From assembly GCF_900129725.1 (NCBI RefSeq), contig NZ_FQWQ01000001.1, positions 2,170,001-2,234,000 of the forward strand: a stretch of DNA of 64,000 nucleotides, given 5' to 3'. The DNA is from Chryseolinea serpens (GTDB taxonomy: Bacteria > Bacteroidota > Bacteroidia > Cytophagales > Cyclobacteriaceae). Below the pieces are notes generated by a model. It was not told the origin of the DNA. It saw only the letters and a program-made list of their open reading frames with translations, and ran no database searches. How positions within the stretch are numbered: the first letter of the stretch is position 1; each line of letters starts with the position of its first letter. Of this stretch, positions 53,476 through 61,156 are shown piece after piece. The position numbers and the translations under genes were made by a program.

Positions 53476-53587
53476 ATGCGGCATTTCGGACATACTGTTT
53501 CTCCGCAAGATCAAATCGGCTTCGGACGAGAAAGAGATGGAAAATGTCATTGAGCGTTCGATTCAACGTCTGAAATTAAAAACGTAA
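53476..53587 (+). pseudogene. Broken copy of the small helical protein gene
   Basis: DNA similar to the start of the gene at 54705 (opposite strand), with an extra base that shifts the frame; only the middle is readable as KIKSASDEKEMENVIERSIQ before a stop. It lies 15 bases after the intact gene at 53197. Confidence 0.7.
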
Positions 53588-53765
53588 ATAGCCATCTATT
53601 TAACCTTGTTCTTATCATTTTTCTGGACAGGATGATTTGAAAAAAATACTGCTTCTATATATAGCTTTGCTACTAGCAGCTCCAGTTGAAATGCTTTTAT
53701 TCATCGGCCGTCTTCTTTGCCTTCTCCCTACCGGCGAGATCTCTACAAATAGACTGTATCAAATA

Positions 53766-54629
53766 TTATCCAAGGTACTGTTTTAATGCCTTGCTCCTTG
53801 AAGTTTGCCGGAGTCTGCGGATACCTTTTTCCTTTATTTGTCTTACACGTTCACGGGTAAGGTTGAACATGTCTGCAATCTCCTCAAGGGTCACGGCTGG
53901 CCGACCATTGAGGCCATAATAAAGCGATATGACATCGGATTCCCTTTGAGTCAACGTGGCAAGGGAACGTTGCACATCCTGCTGTAACGAATTACTGATC
54001 AGCGTTGAATCCGGTGTCTCCTCCGAATCATTCTCCAATATGTCAAGCAGACCGTTCTCCTCTCCCTGTACGAAGGGGGCGTTGATAGAAGCTTGCCGGG
54101 TTCCCATTTGCACGGTATCCCTGACTTCTTCCGGTGCGATCTCCAGAACCTCGGCAAGTTCCTCAGCGGAAGGGTCGCGTTGGAATTTTTGCTCCAGCGC
54201 GGAAAATGTCCTGTTGAGTTTGTTCAGAGAACCAATCCTGTTCATAGGAATCCGGACAACCCTGGACTGTTCGGCAACGGCCTGCATGACCGATTGCCGG
54301 ATCCACCATACTGCGTAGGAAATGAATTTGAAGCCCCGCGTTTCGTCAAAGCGCATGGCGGCTTTCACTAACCCGATATTGCCTTCGTTGATCAGATCCC
54401 CTAAAGACAAGCCGAGATTTTGATATTGCTTGGCTACGGAGACTACAAATCTGAGGTTGGCTTTTACCATCTTTTCAAGGGCGGCCTGGTCACCTGCTTT
54501 GATACGCTGAGTCAGTTTCACCTCCTCGTCGGCCGTAATAAGGTCAACTCTCCCGATCTCTTGTAAATACTTATCCAACGATTGGGTTTCGCGGTTAGTG
54601 ATCTGCTTCGTGATTTTAAGTTGCCTCAT
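53766..54629 (-). CDS. RpoD/SigA-like sigma-70 factor (probably alternative copy)
   Basis: 287 aa, the length of Bacteroidota primary sigma factors. Regions: 1.2 [20 protein letters not shown], 2 [15 protein letters not shown] to [19 protein letters not shown], 3 [20 protein letters not shown], 4.2 [20 protein letters not shown]. It keeps all DNA-contact residues. Its place after an FNR-like promoter, an oxoamine synthase gene and a helical-protein gene argues for a second, condition-specific copy rather than the housekeeping one, but the rest of the genome is needed to decide. Confidence 0.9.
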   Translation of the reverse strand: MRQLKITKQITNRETQSLDKYLQEIGRVDLITADEEVKLTQRIKAGDQAALEKMVKANLRFVVSVAKQYQNLGLSLGDLINEGNIGLVKAAMRFDETRGFKFISYAVWWIRQSVMQAVAEQSRVVRIPMNRIGSLNKLNRTFSALEQKFQRDPSAEELAEVLEIAPEEVRDTVQMGTRQASINAPFVQGEENGLLDILENDSEETPDSTLISNSLQQDVQRSLATLTQRESDVISLYYGLNGRPAVTLEEIADMFNLTRERVRQIKEKGIRRLRQTSRSKALKQYLG

Positions 54630-54704
54630 GGTTCTTTCTCCGAGTTTTTGGAATAAACACTATAACCGCTTGAATAATTCGGCCCTTCTCTTTGTAGGCG
54701 CTTC

Positions 54705-54953
54705 TTATGGTCTTTGAAGTTTCCGGAACATACCGATGGCGATGTCCATATTCTGTTCCGCTTTTTCGGAAGTATCCTCCAACCTGGCTTGATCGAGGGT
54801 CTTATCCATGGCCTGGATGAATCGCTGAATGATATGGCCATTGATGTTCTTGGACTTCAGCCGCTGGATCGAATGGCGAATGATATTTTCGATCTCTTTC
54901 TCGTCCGAAGCCGACTTGATCTGGCTGAGAACGGTTTGTCTGAAATGCAGCAT
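54705..54953 (-). CDS. Small helical protein (family member B)
   Basis: 82 aa, highly charged, all-helical: SASDEKEIENIIRHSIQRLK near the N-terminus and EKAEQNMDIAIGMFRKLQ at the end. It aligns with the proteins at 53197 and 56349. It lies between the oxoamine synthase (22 bp upstream) and the sigma gene (75 bp downstream) in the same operon. An anti- or co-sigma role is conceivable from position alone. Confidence 0.75.
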   Translation of the reverse strand: MLHFRQTVLSQIKSASDEKEIENIIRHSIQRLKSKNINGHIIQRFIQAMDKTLDQARLEDTSEKAEQNMDIAIGMFRKLQRP

Positions 54954-54975
54954 AGGGTCTTCGGTGAATAAAGTA

Positions 54976-56232
54976 TTAAGCCATTTTGGTTACCGATACC
55001 AGTTCCTCTTTGCGATAGAAACCACTGTCTAACTTCGCCTTTAGCTCATTGAATGCGGTCAGGGTTTCATCTACATCGGATAGCGTATGGGAAGCCGTTG
55101 GAATAATTCTGAACATAATAACACCCTTGGGCACAACAGGATAAATTACTACCGAGCAGAATATCCCATAATTCTCTCGCAGATCCATGGCCATGTTGGC
55201 AGCCTCGCCCACACCGCCCTTAAAGAGCACGGGTGTGGGTGGGGTCTGTGAATCACCGACGTTAAAACCATTTTCTTTCAGACCCGATTTAATGGCTTTC
55301 ATGATCTTTTTAAGGTTAGCCCGCAGCTCCGGCTTTGTCCTGAGAAGTTCCAGGCGCTTCAGCGTGCCGATGACCATTGGAAGGGGTAAACTCTTGGCAT
55401 AGATCTGTGACCGCACGGTGTAGCGAAGGTACTTGAGCACGCTCTTATCGCCCGCGACGAAGGCACCTATGCCGGCCATCGATTTTGCAAAGGTCGCGAA
55501 GTACAAATCGATCGTGGGTTGAACGCCTTGCTCTTCACCAACACCGGCACCGGTGGCGCCCATGGTTCCAAACCCATGCGCGTCATCCACCATAAGCCTG
55601 AAATTATATTTCTTTTTCATCTCAACTATCCCTTTCAGGTCGCCCATCTGGCCGGACATTCCGAAAACACCCTCTGTTATAACCAGGATTCCCCCACCGG
55701 TCTCATTGGCTAACTTGGTTGCACGCTGCAATTGTTTTTCCAGACCTCCCATATCATTGTGGGGAAAAACGAAACGTTTGCCCATGTGCAAGCGGACGCC
55801 ATCAATGATACAGGCATGAGATTCCGCGTCGTACACGATGACATCCTTGCGGTCGACCAGCGCGTCAATAATGGAAAAAACACCCTGATATCCATAGTTG
55901 AGAAGCATAGCGTCTTCTTTCATGACAAATCCGGCCAACTGCCTTTCCAACTCCAGGTGATGGACTGAATTTCCGGACATCATTCGGGCGCCCATTGGCG
56001 AAGCCAAACCATATTTAATGGACGCCTCAGCATCGGCCTGCCTTACTTCGGGGTGATTGGCCAATCCTAAATAATTGTTGAGGCTCCAGTTGAGTACCTC
56101 TTTTCCGTTGAACCACATCCGGGGCCCAATGTCCCCTTCCAGTTTGGGAAAGAAAAAATAGTCTTCGGGTAAATGGGCATACTTGGCGAGCGGCCCCGTT
56201 TCCATCTGTAGTTTTTCAAATAAATCTTTCAT
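54976..56232 (-). CDS. PLP-dependent alpha-oxoamine synthase (serine/cysteate palmitoyltransferase-like)
   Basis: 418 aa fold-type I PLP enzyme. Motifs: NNYLGLANHPEVRQADAEA, PMGARMMSGNSVHHLELE, DAESHACIIDG (His stacking on PLP), VDDAHGFGTMGATGAGVGEE, and the PLP lysine in FATFAKSMAGIGAF. This is the Bacteroidota group that condenses an amino acid (serine, glycine or cysteate) with an acyl thioester to begin sphingolipid or sulfonolipid synthesis, related to KBL and BioF. Exact substrates cannot be told. It is co-directional with genes at 56349, 54705 and 53766. Confidence 0.88.
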   Translation of the reverse strand: MKDLFEKLQMETGPLAKYAHLPEDYFFFPKLEGDIGPRMWFNGKEVLNWSLNNYLGLANHPEVRQADAEASIKYGLASPMGARMMSGNSVHHLELERQLAGFVMKEDAMLLNYGYQGVFSIIDALVDRKDVIVYDAESHACIIDGVRLHMGKRFVFPHNDMGGLEKQLQRATKLANETGGGILVITEGVFGMSGQMGDLKGIVEMKKKYNFRLMVDDAHGFGTMGATGAGVGEEQGVQPTIDLYFATFAKSMAGIGAFVAGDKSVLKYLRYTVRSQIYAKSLPLPMVIGTLKRLELLRTKPELRANLKKIMKAIKSGLKENGFNVGDSQTPPTPVLFKGGVGEAANMAMDLRENYGIFCSVVIYPVVPKGVIMFRIIPTASHTLSDVDETLTAFNELKAKLDSGFYRKEELVSVTKMA

Positions 56233-56348
56233 TCACTCTGTCGTATTAAAAATTATGCTCACGGGGGCAAATAATAGATGGCAGAACCGTATCGATCGAT
56301 CGAGCTAGCTTAGGCCCTAAAAGGAATTTGAATTGACTCTTGCATTGA

Positions 56349-56612
56349 TCAGCAAATGCGCTCCCGGTTTTCCTTCTGGATTTCTCTGAAAATGGCAATA
56401 GCAAGTTTGAGGTTGTTCTGTATTTCTGACGACAAGCCAGAGGCTTCCGTTGTCCCGAGGGAAACAATCATATTCATAATGTAACCGGTTTCGTTATAGG
56501 AATTCCGGTCTATCCGGAGCTGGGACATTGAATGACTAATCACCTTGATCAGTTCAGTTTCGTTTCTGGCTGCTTTAATCTCCGCGACAATTTCGTTGCA
56601 AAAAGCTTCCAT
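56349..56612 (-). CDS. Small helical protein (family member A)
   Basis: 87 aa from ATG 56612 (MEAFCNEIVAEIKAARNETEL). The frame is open up to 56705 but that part covers the operators and the -7 element. Aligned start and length agree with the gene at 53197, including the FC near residue 4-5. It is first in a probable minus-strand operon followed by the oxoamine synthase, family member B and the sigma factor. Family function unknown. Confidence 0.75.
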   Translation of the reverse strand: MEAFCNEIVAEIKAARNETELIKVISHSMSQLRIDRNSYNETGYIMNMIVSLGTTEASGLSSEIQNNLKLAIAIFREIQKENRERIC

Positions 56613-56639
56613 AAATGCATTTTCTCTAATATATCGACT

Positions 56640-56735
56640 GCAATTTATGCCGCATTTCCTTATTTTATGTTGAACATAGTCAACCATTCCATTGACTTTA
56701 GTCAATGAGAATATTGATATATTGGAATAAATTGC
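56640..56735. promoter_or_regulatory. Divergent promoter with shared dual FNR-like boxes
   Basis: Boxes TTGAACATAGTCAA (56670-56683, centre 56676.5) and TTGACTTTAGTCAA (56692-56705, centre 56698.5). Minus-strand -7 TAAATTGC begins at 56647; plus-strand -7 TAAATTGC begins at 56728. Each -7 is 29.5 bp from the nearer centre and 51.5 bp from the farther one, so one box pair can serve both directions. Confidence 0.85.
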
Positions 56736-56752
56736 CGCAAGACCAGCGAACC

Positions 56753-57475
56753 ATGCTTAGAAACTTTTTGTCCGAGAACTTCCGGCTCAAAACAGACCAA
56801 CTCTTTGAAGTCCTGACTGTAGAAGAACAGGACTCATTAATGGGATCTGGGGTCACGCATGAATACAAGAAAGGGGAGATCATTTTCCGTGAAGGGGGCA
56901 TTCCAACCGGAATATTTTACATCAAGGCCGGAAGGGTGAAAAAATACAAGACCAACCCAAAAGGGAATGAACACATATTCTACCTCTGTAGCCAAGGAGA
57001 ACTTCTCGGCTACCATGCTTTGCTGGGTGAAGAGTACTACATGGACTCGGCGGCTACTATCGAAATTTCGCTGATCACCTTTATCCCAAAAGATGGTTTT
57101 TTGAAGGTCCTTCGAAGCTCCACAACCTTTTCCAACGCGCTGTTAAAAGCACTGGGCCATGAGTTCAGTTTTTTCGCCAATAGCATCTCCAACCTGGCCA
57201 CGAAGTCCGTGAAGGAACGCCTGGCATTTAATCTTCTAATCCTGGATGAAAAGTTCAAAAATAAGGACCTACCCCATGAAGGGAACGAGATCATTCTCTC
57301 CCGAACCGATCTGACCAATATGGTTGGGACGGCCAAAGAGACACTCGTAAGGCTTTTGCAGGAATTTATGCGTGCGGGGCTCATTGAGAAAACGGACAAG
57401 ACTATTCGCATCCTTGACCGGAAAGCACTGGTGAAGGAAGCCAATTTGATGGGATCAAATACAAAGAAACTCTGA
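56753..57475 (+). CDS. CRP/FNR-family regulator without iron-sulfur cysteines
   Basis: 240 aa from ATG 56753. An ATG at 56705 is rejected because it lies in the operator, upstream of the -7 element. The N-terminal cyclic-nucleotide-binding-like domain has KKGEIIFREGGIPTGIFYIKAGRVK and the C-terminal winged helix has LTNMVGTAKETLVRLLQEF. In the recognition helix the E-T-L-V-R pattern resembles FNR rather than CRP and fits TTGAT-type boxes. Only one Cys is present (FYLCSQGE), so a classical 4Fe-4S oxygen sensor is excluded. It probably activates its own promoter and those of the cluster. Confidence 0.9.
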   Translation: MLRNFLSENFRLKTDQLFEVLTVEEQDSLMGSGVTHEYKKGEIIFREGGIPTGIFYIKAGRVKKYKTNPKGNEHIFYLCSQGELLGYHALLGEEYYMDSAATIEISLITFIPKDGFLKVLRSSTTFSNALLKALGHEFSFFANSISNLATKSVKERLAFNLLILDEKFKNKDLPHEGNEIILSRTDLTNMVGTAKETLVRLLQEFMRAGLIEKTDKTIRILDRKALVKEANLMGSNTKKL

Positions 57476-57487
57476 GCGCCGTCGCTA

Positions 57488-57616
57488 TCAAAAGACTTGC
57501 AGTACGGTCAGGATCAGGTAAACAAGGATCATCATCAGTAATACACCGTACAAGATGAGGTCCACGCGGATGTAATCCCGGTATTGACGGAATAGGTTCT
57601 TCATTTTTTTGAACAT
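57488..57616 (-). CDS. 42-residue membrane peptide in the methyltransferase operon
   Basis: ATG-to-TGA frame, 33 bp after the methyltransferase stop and on the same strand. The N-terminus is basic and hydrophilic (MFKKMKNLFRQYRDYIRVD), followed by one long hydrophobic helix (YGVLLMMILVYLILTVL) to the end. This is the form of small bitopic inner-membrane proteins that attach to larger complexes. No family recognised. It ends 12 bases from the convergent FNR-like gene. Confidence 0.6.
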   Translation of the reverse strand: MFKKMKNLFRQYRDYIRVDLILYGVLLMMILVYLILTVLQVF

Positions 57617-57649
57617 CTGGCTTAGTTGTCTTTTTGTTTAGTATGATGG

Positions 57650-58246
57650 TCAGAATATTTTCTCCCAAAGGTGCAAGGCACCGTTGTAAAGATCATCCAC
57701 CAACCTGAAGCTTTGAGGAACAATCGAGAAGGGGCTATGGTAAGTGGCCAGTCTCACCCCCAGCGGAAGACCGGCAAGCTGTTCAACAGTGTGCATGGAA
57801 TAGGTATCATAGAGCCGGGGATCAAGTTGGACCCGGTCGTCGATCCTATTGGCAAGGTCAACATTTTCAAAGAACGGATTAAAGAAATAGAATGCGTTGA
57901 AGTCCCTGAAATCAACGGAAGTGATGTTGGCATGGATGTATCTGGTATTGGTGATGTCATAGGAGGAGCAAAGTTTTCGGGATAATTCTACCAAATCCGA
58001 CCGTTGCTCGACGCCCGTAAATTGGCCCTTGGTGCTGGCAGCGCCTACCATACAAAATTTACCGGCTCCTGAGCCAATATCCAATACCCTTGAACCCGGC
58101 ATTCCGGCCAGGAACTCGGATGCGGTTTTGGCAACAGAAACCGGTGTCCAATGTTTCGGGGACAAACTGCTGATATTCTGGGGATAGATTGCGTTAAAAT
58201 CTTCGTCGGTTATATCAATATTTAAACGAATGAATTCGAAGATCAT
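57650..58246 (-). CDS. Class I SAM-dependent methyltransferase
   Basis: 198 aa. Rossmann fold with motif I VLDIGSGAGKFC (near residues 54-65), an acidic residue after strand 2 (FTGVEQRSDL), and NAFYFFNPFFEN at the position of the usual NPP/DPP-type motif IV. The substrate is unknown; the small size and N-terminal ITDEDFNAIYP phrase do not match rRNA enzymes that I recognise. The start at 58246 is 25 bases after a -7 element (TAGCTTTG) and dual FNR-like boxes. A membrane peptide follows in the operon. Confidence 0.85.
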   Translation of the reverse strand: MIFEFIRLNIDITDEDFNAIYPQNISSLSPKHWTPVSVAKTASEFLAGMPGSRVLDIGSGAGKFCMVGAASTKGQFTGVEQRSDLVELSRKLCSSYDITNTRYIHANITSVDFRDFNAFYFFNPFFENVDLANRIDDRVQLDPRLYDTYSMHTVEQLAGLPLGVRLATYHSPFSIVPQSFRLVDDLYNGALHLWEKIF

Positions 58247-58271
58247 GTGACGGCTGCTTATTGAAAGTAAT

Positions 58272-58337
58272 CAAAGCTAGGACTGATCCGTGATTTGTCC
58301 CTTGATACATCTCAATTTGCGCATTGATCAAAATCAA
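58272..58337 (-). promoter_or_regulatory. Dual FNR-like boxes and -7 element of the methyltransferase operon
   Basis: TTGATCAAAATCAA (58324-58337, centre 58330.5; perfect FNR consensus), TTGATACATCTCAA (58302-58315, centre 58308.5) and TAGCTTTG on the minus strand starting at 58279. Distances to the -7 element are 51.5 and 29.5 bp. Confidence 0.85.
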
Positions 58338-58618
58338 TCATCATCCTTGAAGATAACGAAAATGAACCTCATGCCGAACACGGAGGAAGGCCTGATACTT
58401 TTAATGCCTGGAGTGCCCTGAAGATTGGAAACAAGCGGATAGGTAATTAGATCCTCAATGATTTTGGAGTTGCCTCCCAACTCCGTGTAGATGAGCGCCT
58501 GGTTTTTGGAACGATCTGGAAGTTTTGACATTCCAATTTTACGGCCACAACAGAGATTTTTTTTTACAGTGAACAATCTACTATTCAAATCACAATGGCG
58601 ACTTACCTGGTCAAGCAA
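58334..58618 (-). pseudogene. Fragment of a CusA/CzcA-type RND metal pump
   Basis: The frame contains the N-terminal periplasmic phrase of heavy-metal RND pumps: SKLPDRSKNQALIYTELGG, then IIEDLITYPLVSNLQGTPG and SVFGMRFIFVIFKDD. Only about 70 codons survive, out of about 1000. The homologous part ends right beside the FNR-like box, showing that the regulatory locus abuts decayed sequence here. Confidence 0.7.
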
Positions 58619-58776
58619 TGCGAGGTCATTTTCAGAAAGAAAGAATGATCCTAAACGGTTACGGGCAGTAGCAAATAATTAGCTTGAAAAAACCAGTGGG
58701 CAAACGTTATTTCTTAAGGGTGTCACACTCGACGTTTGCTATCCGCAGAGGCCATGCGTTTTGAACCTTGATGTCC

Positions 58777-59886
58777 TTATTGAACAACCACCTTTCCGCT
58801 CATCAATACACCATTGACACGGACTTGGATCACGTAAAAACCACTTGCCAAATTGGAAAGCGTTATTTTGTTTGGAGAGGGTTGGTCTGTTTTCGCAGCA
58901 CTCAGATCTAAGGCTGTGAAGTTCTTCAGGATATCGACCAGTTCAAGTATTGAACCGGGATCGGCGCTTTCTATCGTGAGCGTTTCTCGTCCTACCGGAT
59001 TTGGATATATTCTCAGATCACTCTCAAGATCAATTTTTGCGGAAACCAGTTTTGAATACGTGAACCTCCCGTCGTAGTCGGTTTGCATGATCCTGTAGTA
59101 GCTATTGCCACCATAGGGCGCGTGATCAACCCACTCGTATGATCGCGCAACATTGGTGGTGCCGGCGCCAGCCACGGTGTCAAGATCGACAAAGTTTTTA
59201 GCGTCAACCGTTCGTTGTACGGTAAAGAATTGATTGTTCTCTTCGGAGGCTGTCACCCATTTTAAATGGACCTTACCCTCGGAGGGAGTGGCTTCAAATG
59301 AAAGGAGTGTTATGGGAAGCACGACCGATGACGAAAATATTCTTGCATACGTCCTGTCGCCGGCGCTGGTGCCATCACCGTTGGTTGAGCTGATAACAAT
59401 AAAAAAATCCACATCGCCGGTGTAGTTTGATGGCGTCTCCCAATCGAAGGTCCATGTTTTGGTGTTGCTGGGTGCCGACGTGCCACTCGGGGAATGACTC
59501 AGATATTCGCGGCCACCGCTTGTTTGCAACACCGTTAGCGGACTGGTGGCCGTCAGGCTACCAATGCTCGGGTCGCCAGGTCCGGCCCCCGAGGGCAGGG
59601 CCACCAGCTCGAAACCATACTTTGATCTTAAAGCATCGGCAAACGACAATTGAAGCGTGTAGTTTGTGCCTGGAGCGAACTGGCTTAGGGGTACCGTAGA
59701 CGTGAGATGAATATTGTTCCAAAGGACCCCCGAAGTCGACAATGGAAAGGTAGTATGGCACGCCGTGCAGTTGTCGTTCCCCGGATCGTTTGCGTTTGCT
59801 GCGGGCGGCGCGCTGGTTGAAAAGGTGAAGGCTAGATCCGCGATGATGAAGACCACCACAACAACGGTTAACAGAGAGTTTTTCAT
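58777..59886 (-). CDS. Secreted choice-of-anchor V protein with T9SS sorting domain
   Basis: 369 aa. Signal peptide, then a CTACH motif (CxxCH, a heme c attachment signature) near residue 40, followed by a beta-sandwich region (reelin/choice-of-anchor V type) and, from about 195, a fibronectin-like segment (ITLLSFEATPSEGKVHLKW, YYRIMQTDYDGRFTYS). The C-terminus from about 295 is a type A type-IX sorting domain (LRIYPNPVGRETLTI to LASGFYVIQVRVNG). It is exported by T9SS to the cell surface or medium and could carry a heme. Confidence 0.88.
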   Translation of the reverse strand: MKNSLLTVVVVVFIIADLAFTFSTSAPPAANANDPGNDNCTACHTTFPLSTSGVLWNNIHLTSTVPLSQFAPGTNYTLQLSFADALRSKYGFELVALPSGAGPGDPSIGSLTATSPLTVLQTSGGREYLSHSPSGTSAPSNTKTWTFDWETPSNYTGDVDFFIVISSTNGDGTSAGDRTYARIFSSSVVLPITLLSFEATPSEGKVHLKWVTASEENNQFFTVQRTVDAKNFVDLDTVAGAGTTNVARSYEWVDHAPYGGNSYYRIMQTDYDGRFTYSKLVSAKIDLESDLRIYPNPVGRETLTIESADPGSILELVDILKNFTALDLSAAKTDQPSPNKITLSNLASGFYVIQVRVNGVLMSGKVVVQ

Positions 59887-59905
59887 TACAGAGAGTTTTA
59901 CAAAG

Positions 59906-59913
59906 CAAAACTA
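59906..59913 (-). promoter_or_regulatory. Bacteroidota -7 element of the 58777 gene
   Basis: TAGTTTTG (minus strand), 19 bases before the ATG; matches TAnnTTTG. No FNR-like box accompanies it. Confidence 0.4.
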
Positions 59914-59968
59914 TACAAATTCAGTTTCCAGCGAATGCCTTCATGTAAAATTTAGGTAAATTCATGGA

Positions 59969-60178
59969 TGGAAATTCCGACCCGCTTGACGACTTTATTC
60001 CGTAAGGGCGTGATCACCATTAGTTAGCAATCGTAAAACTAACTGTTGTTAGAACATAACTTCAAGGTGTTCAAGGCCAATGGATGGTCAATTCCTCGAG
60101 GGATGAATTATACGGTAGTACGGAATGTAGTGGTCACAGGCACACGAAATAAAGTGGTCAACCAACTCGGAATCTCCA
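59969..60178 (+). mobile_element. 210-bp MITE-like element
   Basis: 210 bp, same orientation and internal landmarks as 52403-52611 (GTAAGGGCGTGATCACC, ACATAACTTCAAGG, GTAGTGGTCACAGG), ends TGGAAATTCCGA and ACTCGGAATCTCCA. Confidence 0.8.
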
Positions 60179-60548
60179 GTGAAGGGCATCATAAGTTTAG
60201 ACTTGGTGGCGTCGATATTCCAATGTAAAGTATTAAATTTTTCACACTTCTACTTTCAAGTGTTACAGTCATAAATTCCGCGGCATGGTTTCTATAGCCA
60301 AATGGTCTCACTAAACTAACAAACCAGTATTCCATTAAACCCTAACTTACATACGAAGACATGTAAAATAATTGAAGCGTTAGAATGTCGCCCCAGAAGT
60401 GACGTTAATAATGAGTTTCAAAAAACGAATCGTCTTTCTAAGCGAATCGGGTCTGCTATAGTGTAAAAAATGTCACTAGTACAATTCTACTATTTATCGT
60501 AGTACAATTCTACTACTGGTCTTAAGGAGAATTTTAGAAAGACACTAG
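60179..60548. other. Gene-free stretch with a short direct repeat
   Basis: No gene seen. AGTACAATTCTACTA occurs twice with a 23-bp period (60478-60492, 60501-60515). Confidence 0.5.
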
Positions 60549-60809
60549 GTGGCCTTAATGTTGATACAAGTTTTAGGTTTAATTCAATTATTCTTTCATT
60601 ATGCACTTATTAAAGGTTTAAGCAATGGTGAATACGCTCTGCTTCATACAGGTGGCAATCCGGGAATCAAGACAATTGCCATCTTCCTTCCTCAATCAAA
60701 AAGGGGAATCGTTGTCTTTACAAACGGAGACAAAGGTGATCAATTATATGAGAAATTAATTGGAGAATCTTTTGATTTGGGGAAGGAGATTGTTAACAGA
60801 ATGAAATAG
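60549..60809 (+). pseudogene. C-terminal fragment of a class C beta-lactamase-like serine hydrolase
   Basis: The last about 65 codons match the end of the beta-lactamase/DD-peptidase fold: YALLHTGGNPGIKTIAIFLP (the HTGG box replaces the KTG motif) and GIVVFTNGDKG. The catalytic SxxK part is absent. Confidence 0.65.
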
Positions 60810-60951
60810 AATTCTCCACCCAATCGTTCACCAGCCCAGGAACATTTTATTGCGATCCATCTGCTTAGACCTGCATCAATTTTACCCTTCCGTCGCCTTT
60901 GTAAAATGGCAACTTTTATATCAATTTTACCTTAACGAAAGTGGTTGAGAC

Positions 60952-61119
60952 ATGAAAGCTAAGGCTCTAGAAATTAAAACTATTCCAACCCTTACGGGTG
61001 ATTCTGCTATCCGGTTTATGGAGCTCGTTGAAAGGAATCAAGATATTAGGATCCCTGAGTCTAAGTTGGAGGCCATGAGAAAACGTGCCGAACAGATTCT
61101 AAAAAAAGCTAAAATCTGA
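60952..61119 (+). CDS. Antitoxin-like small protein
   Basis: 55 aa, ATG to TGA. The N-terminal phrase IKTIPTLTGDSAIRFMEL resembles that of the antitoxin at 62324 (IKETPVLKGKDAEIF), and the C-terminal half is a basic helix (LEAMRKRAEQILKKAKI). No toxin gene follows; a 210-bp element begins 37 bases after the stop. It is probably an orphan antitoxin whose partner was displaced. Confidence 0.5.
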   Translation: MKAKALEIKTIPTLTGDSAIRFMELVERNQDIRIPESKLEAMRKRAEQILKKAKI

Positions 61120-61156
61120 TTGGATATGTCGATTAACGACTAAGTAACTGTGTAAA

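Noticed and set aside
56291-56310. ATCGATCGATCG/AGCTAGCT run as a specific regulatory site
   Set aside because: Short tetranucleotide palindromes with no second copy near related promoters; could be chance.
56705-56752. Upstream ATG as start of the FNR-like regulator
   Set aside because: It would put codons in the operator and the -7 element; ATG 56753 has the right distance from the -7 element, as in the other promoters of the locus.
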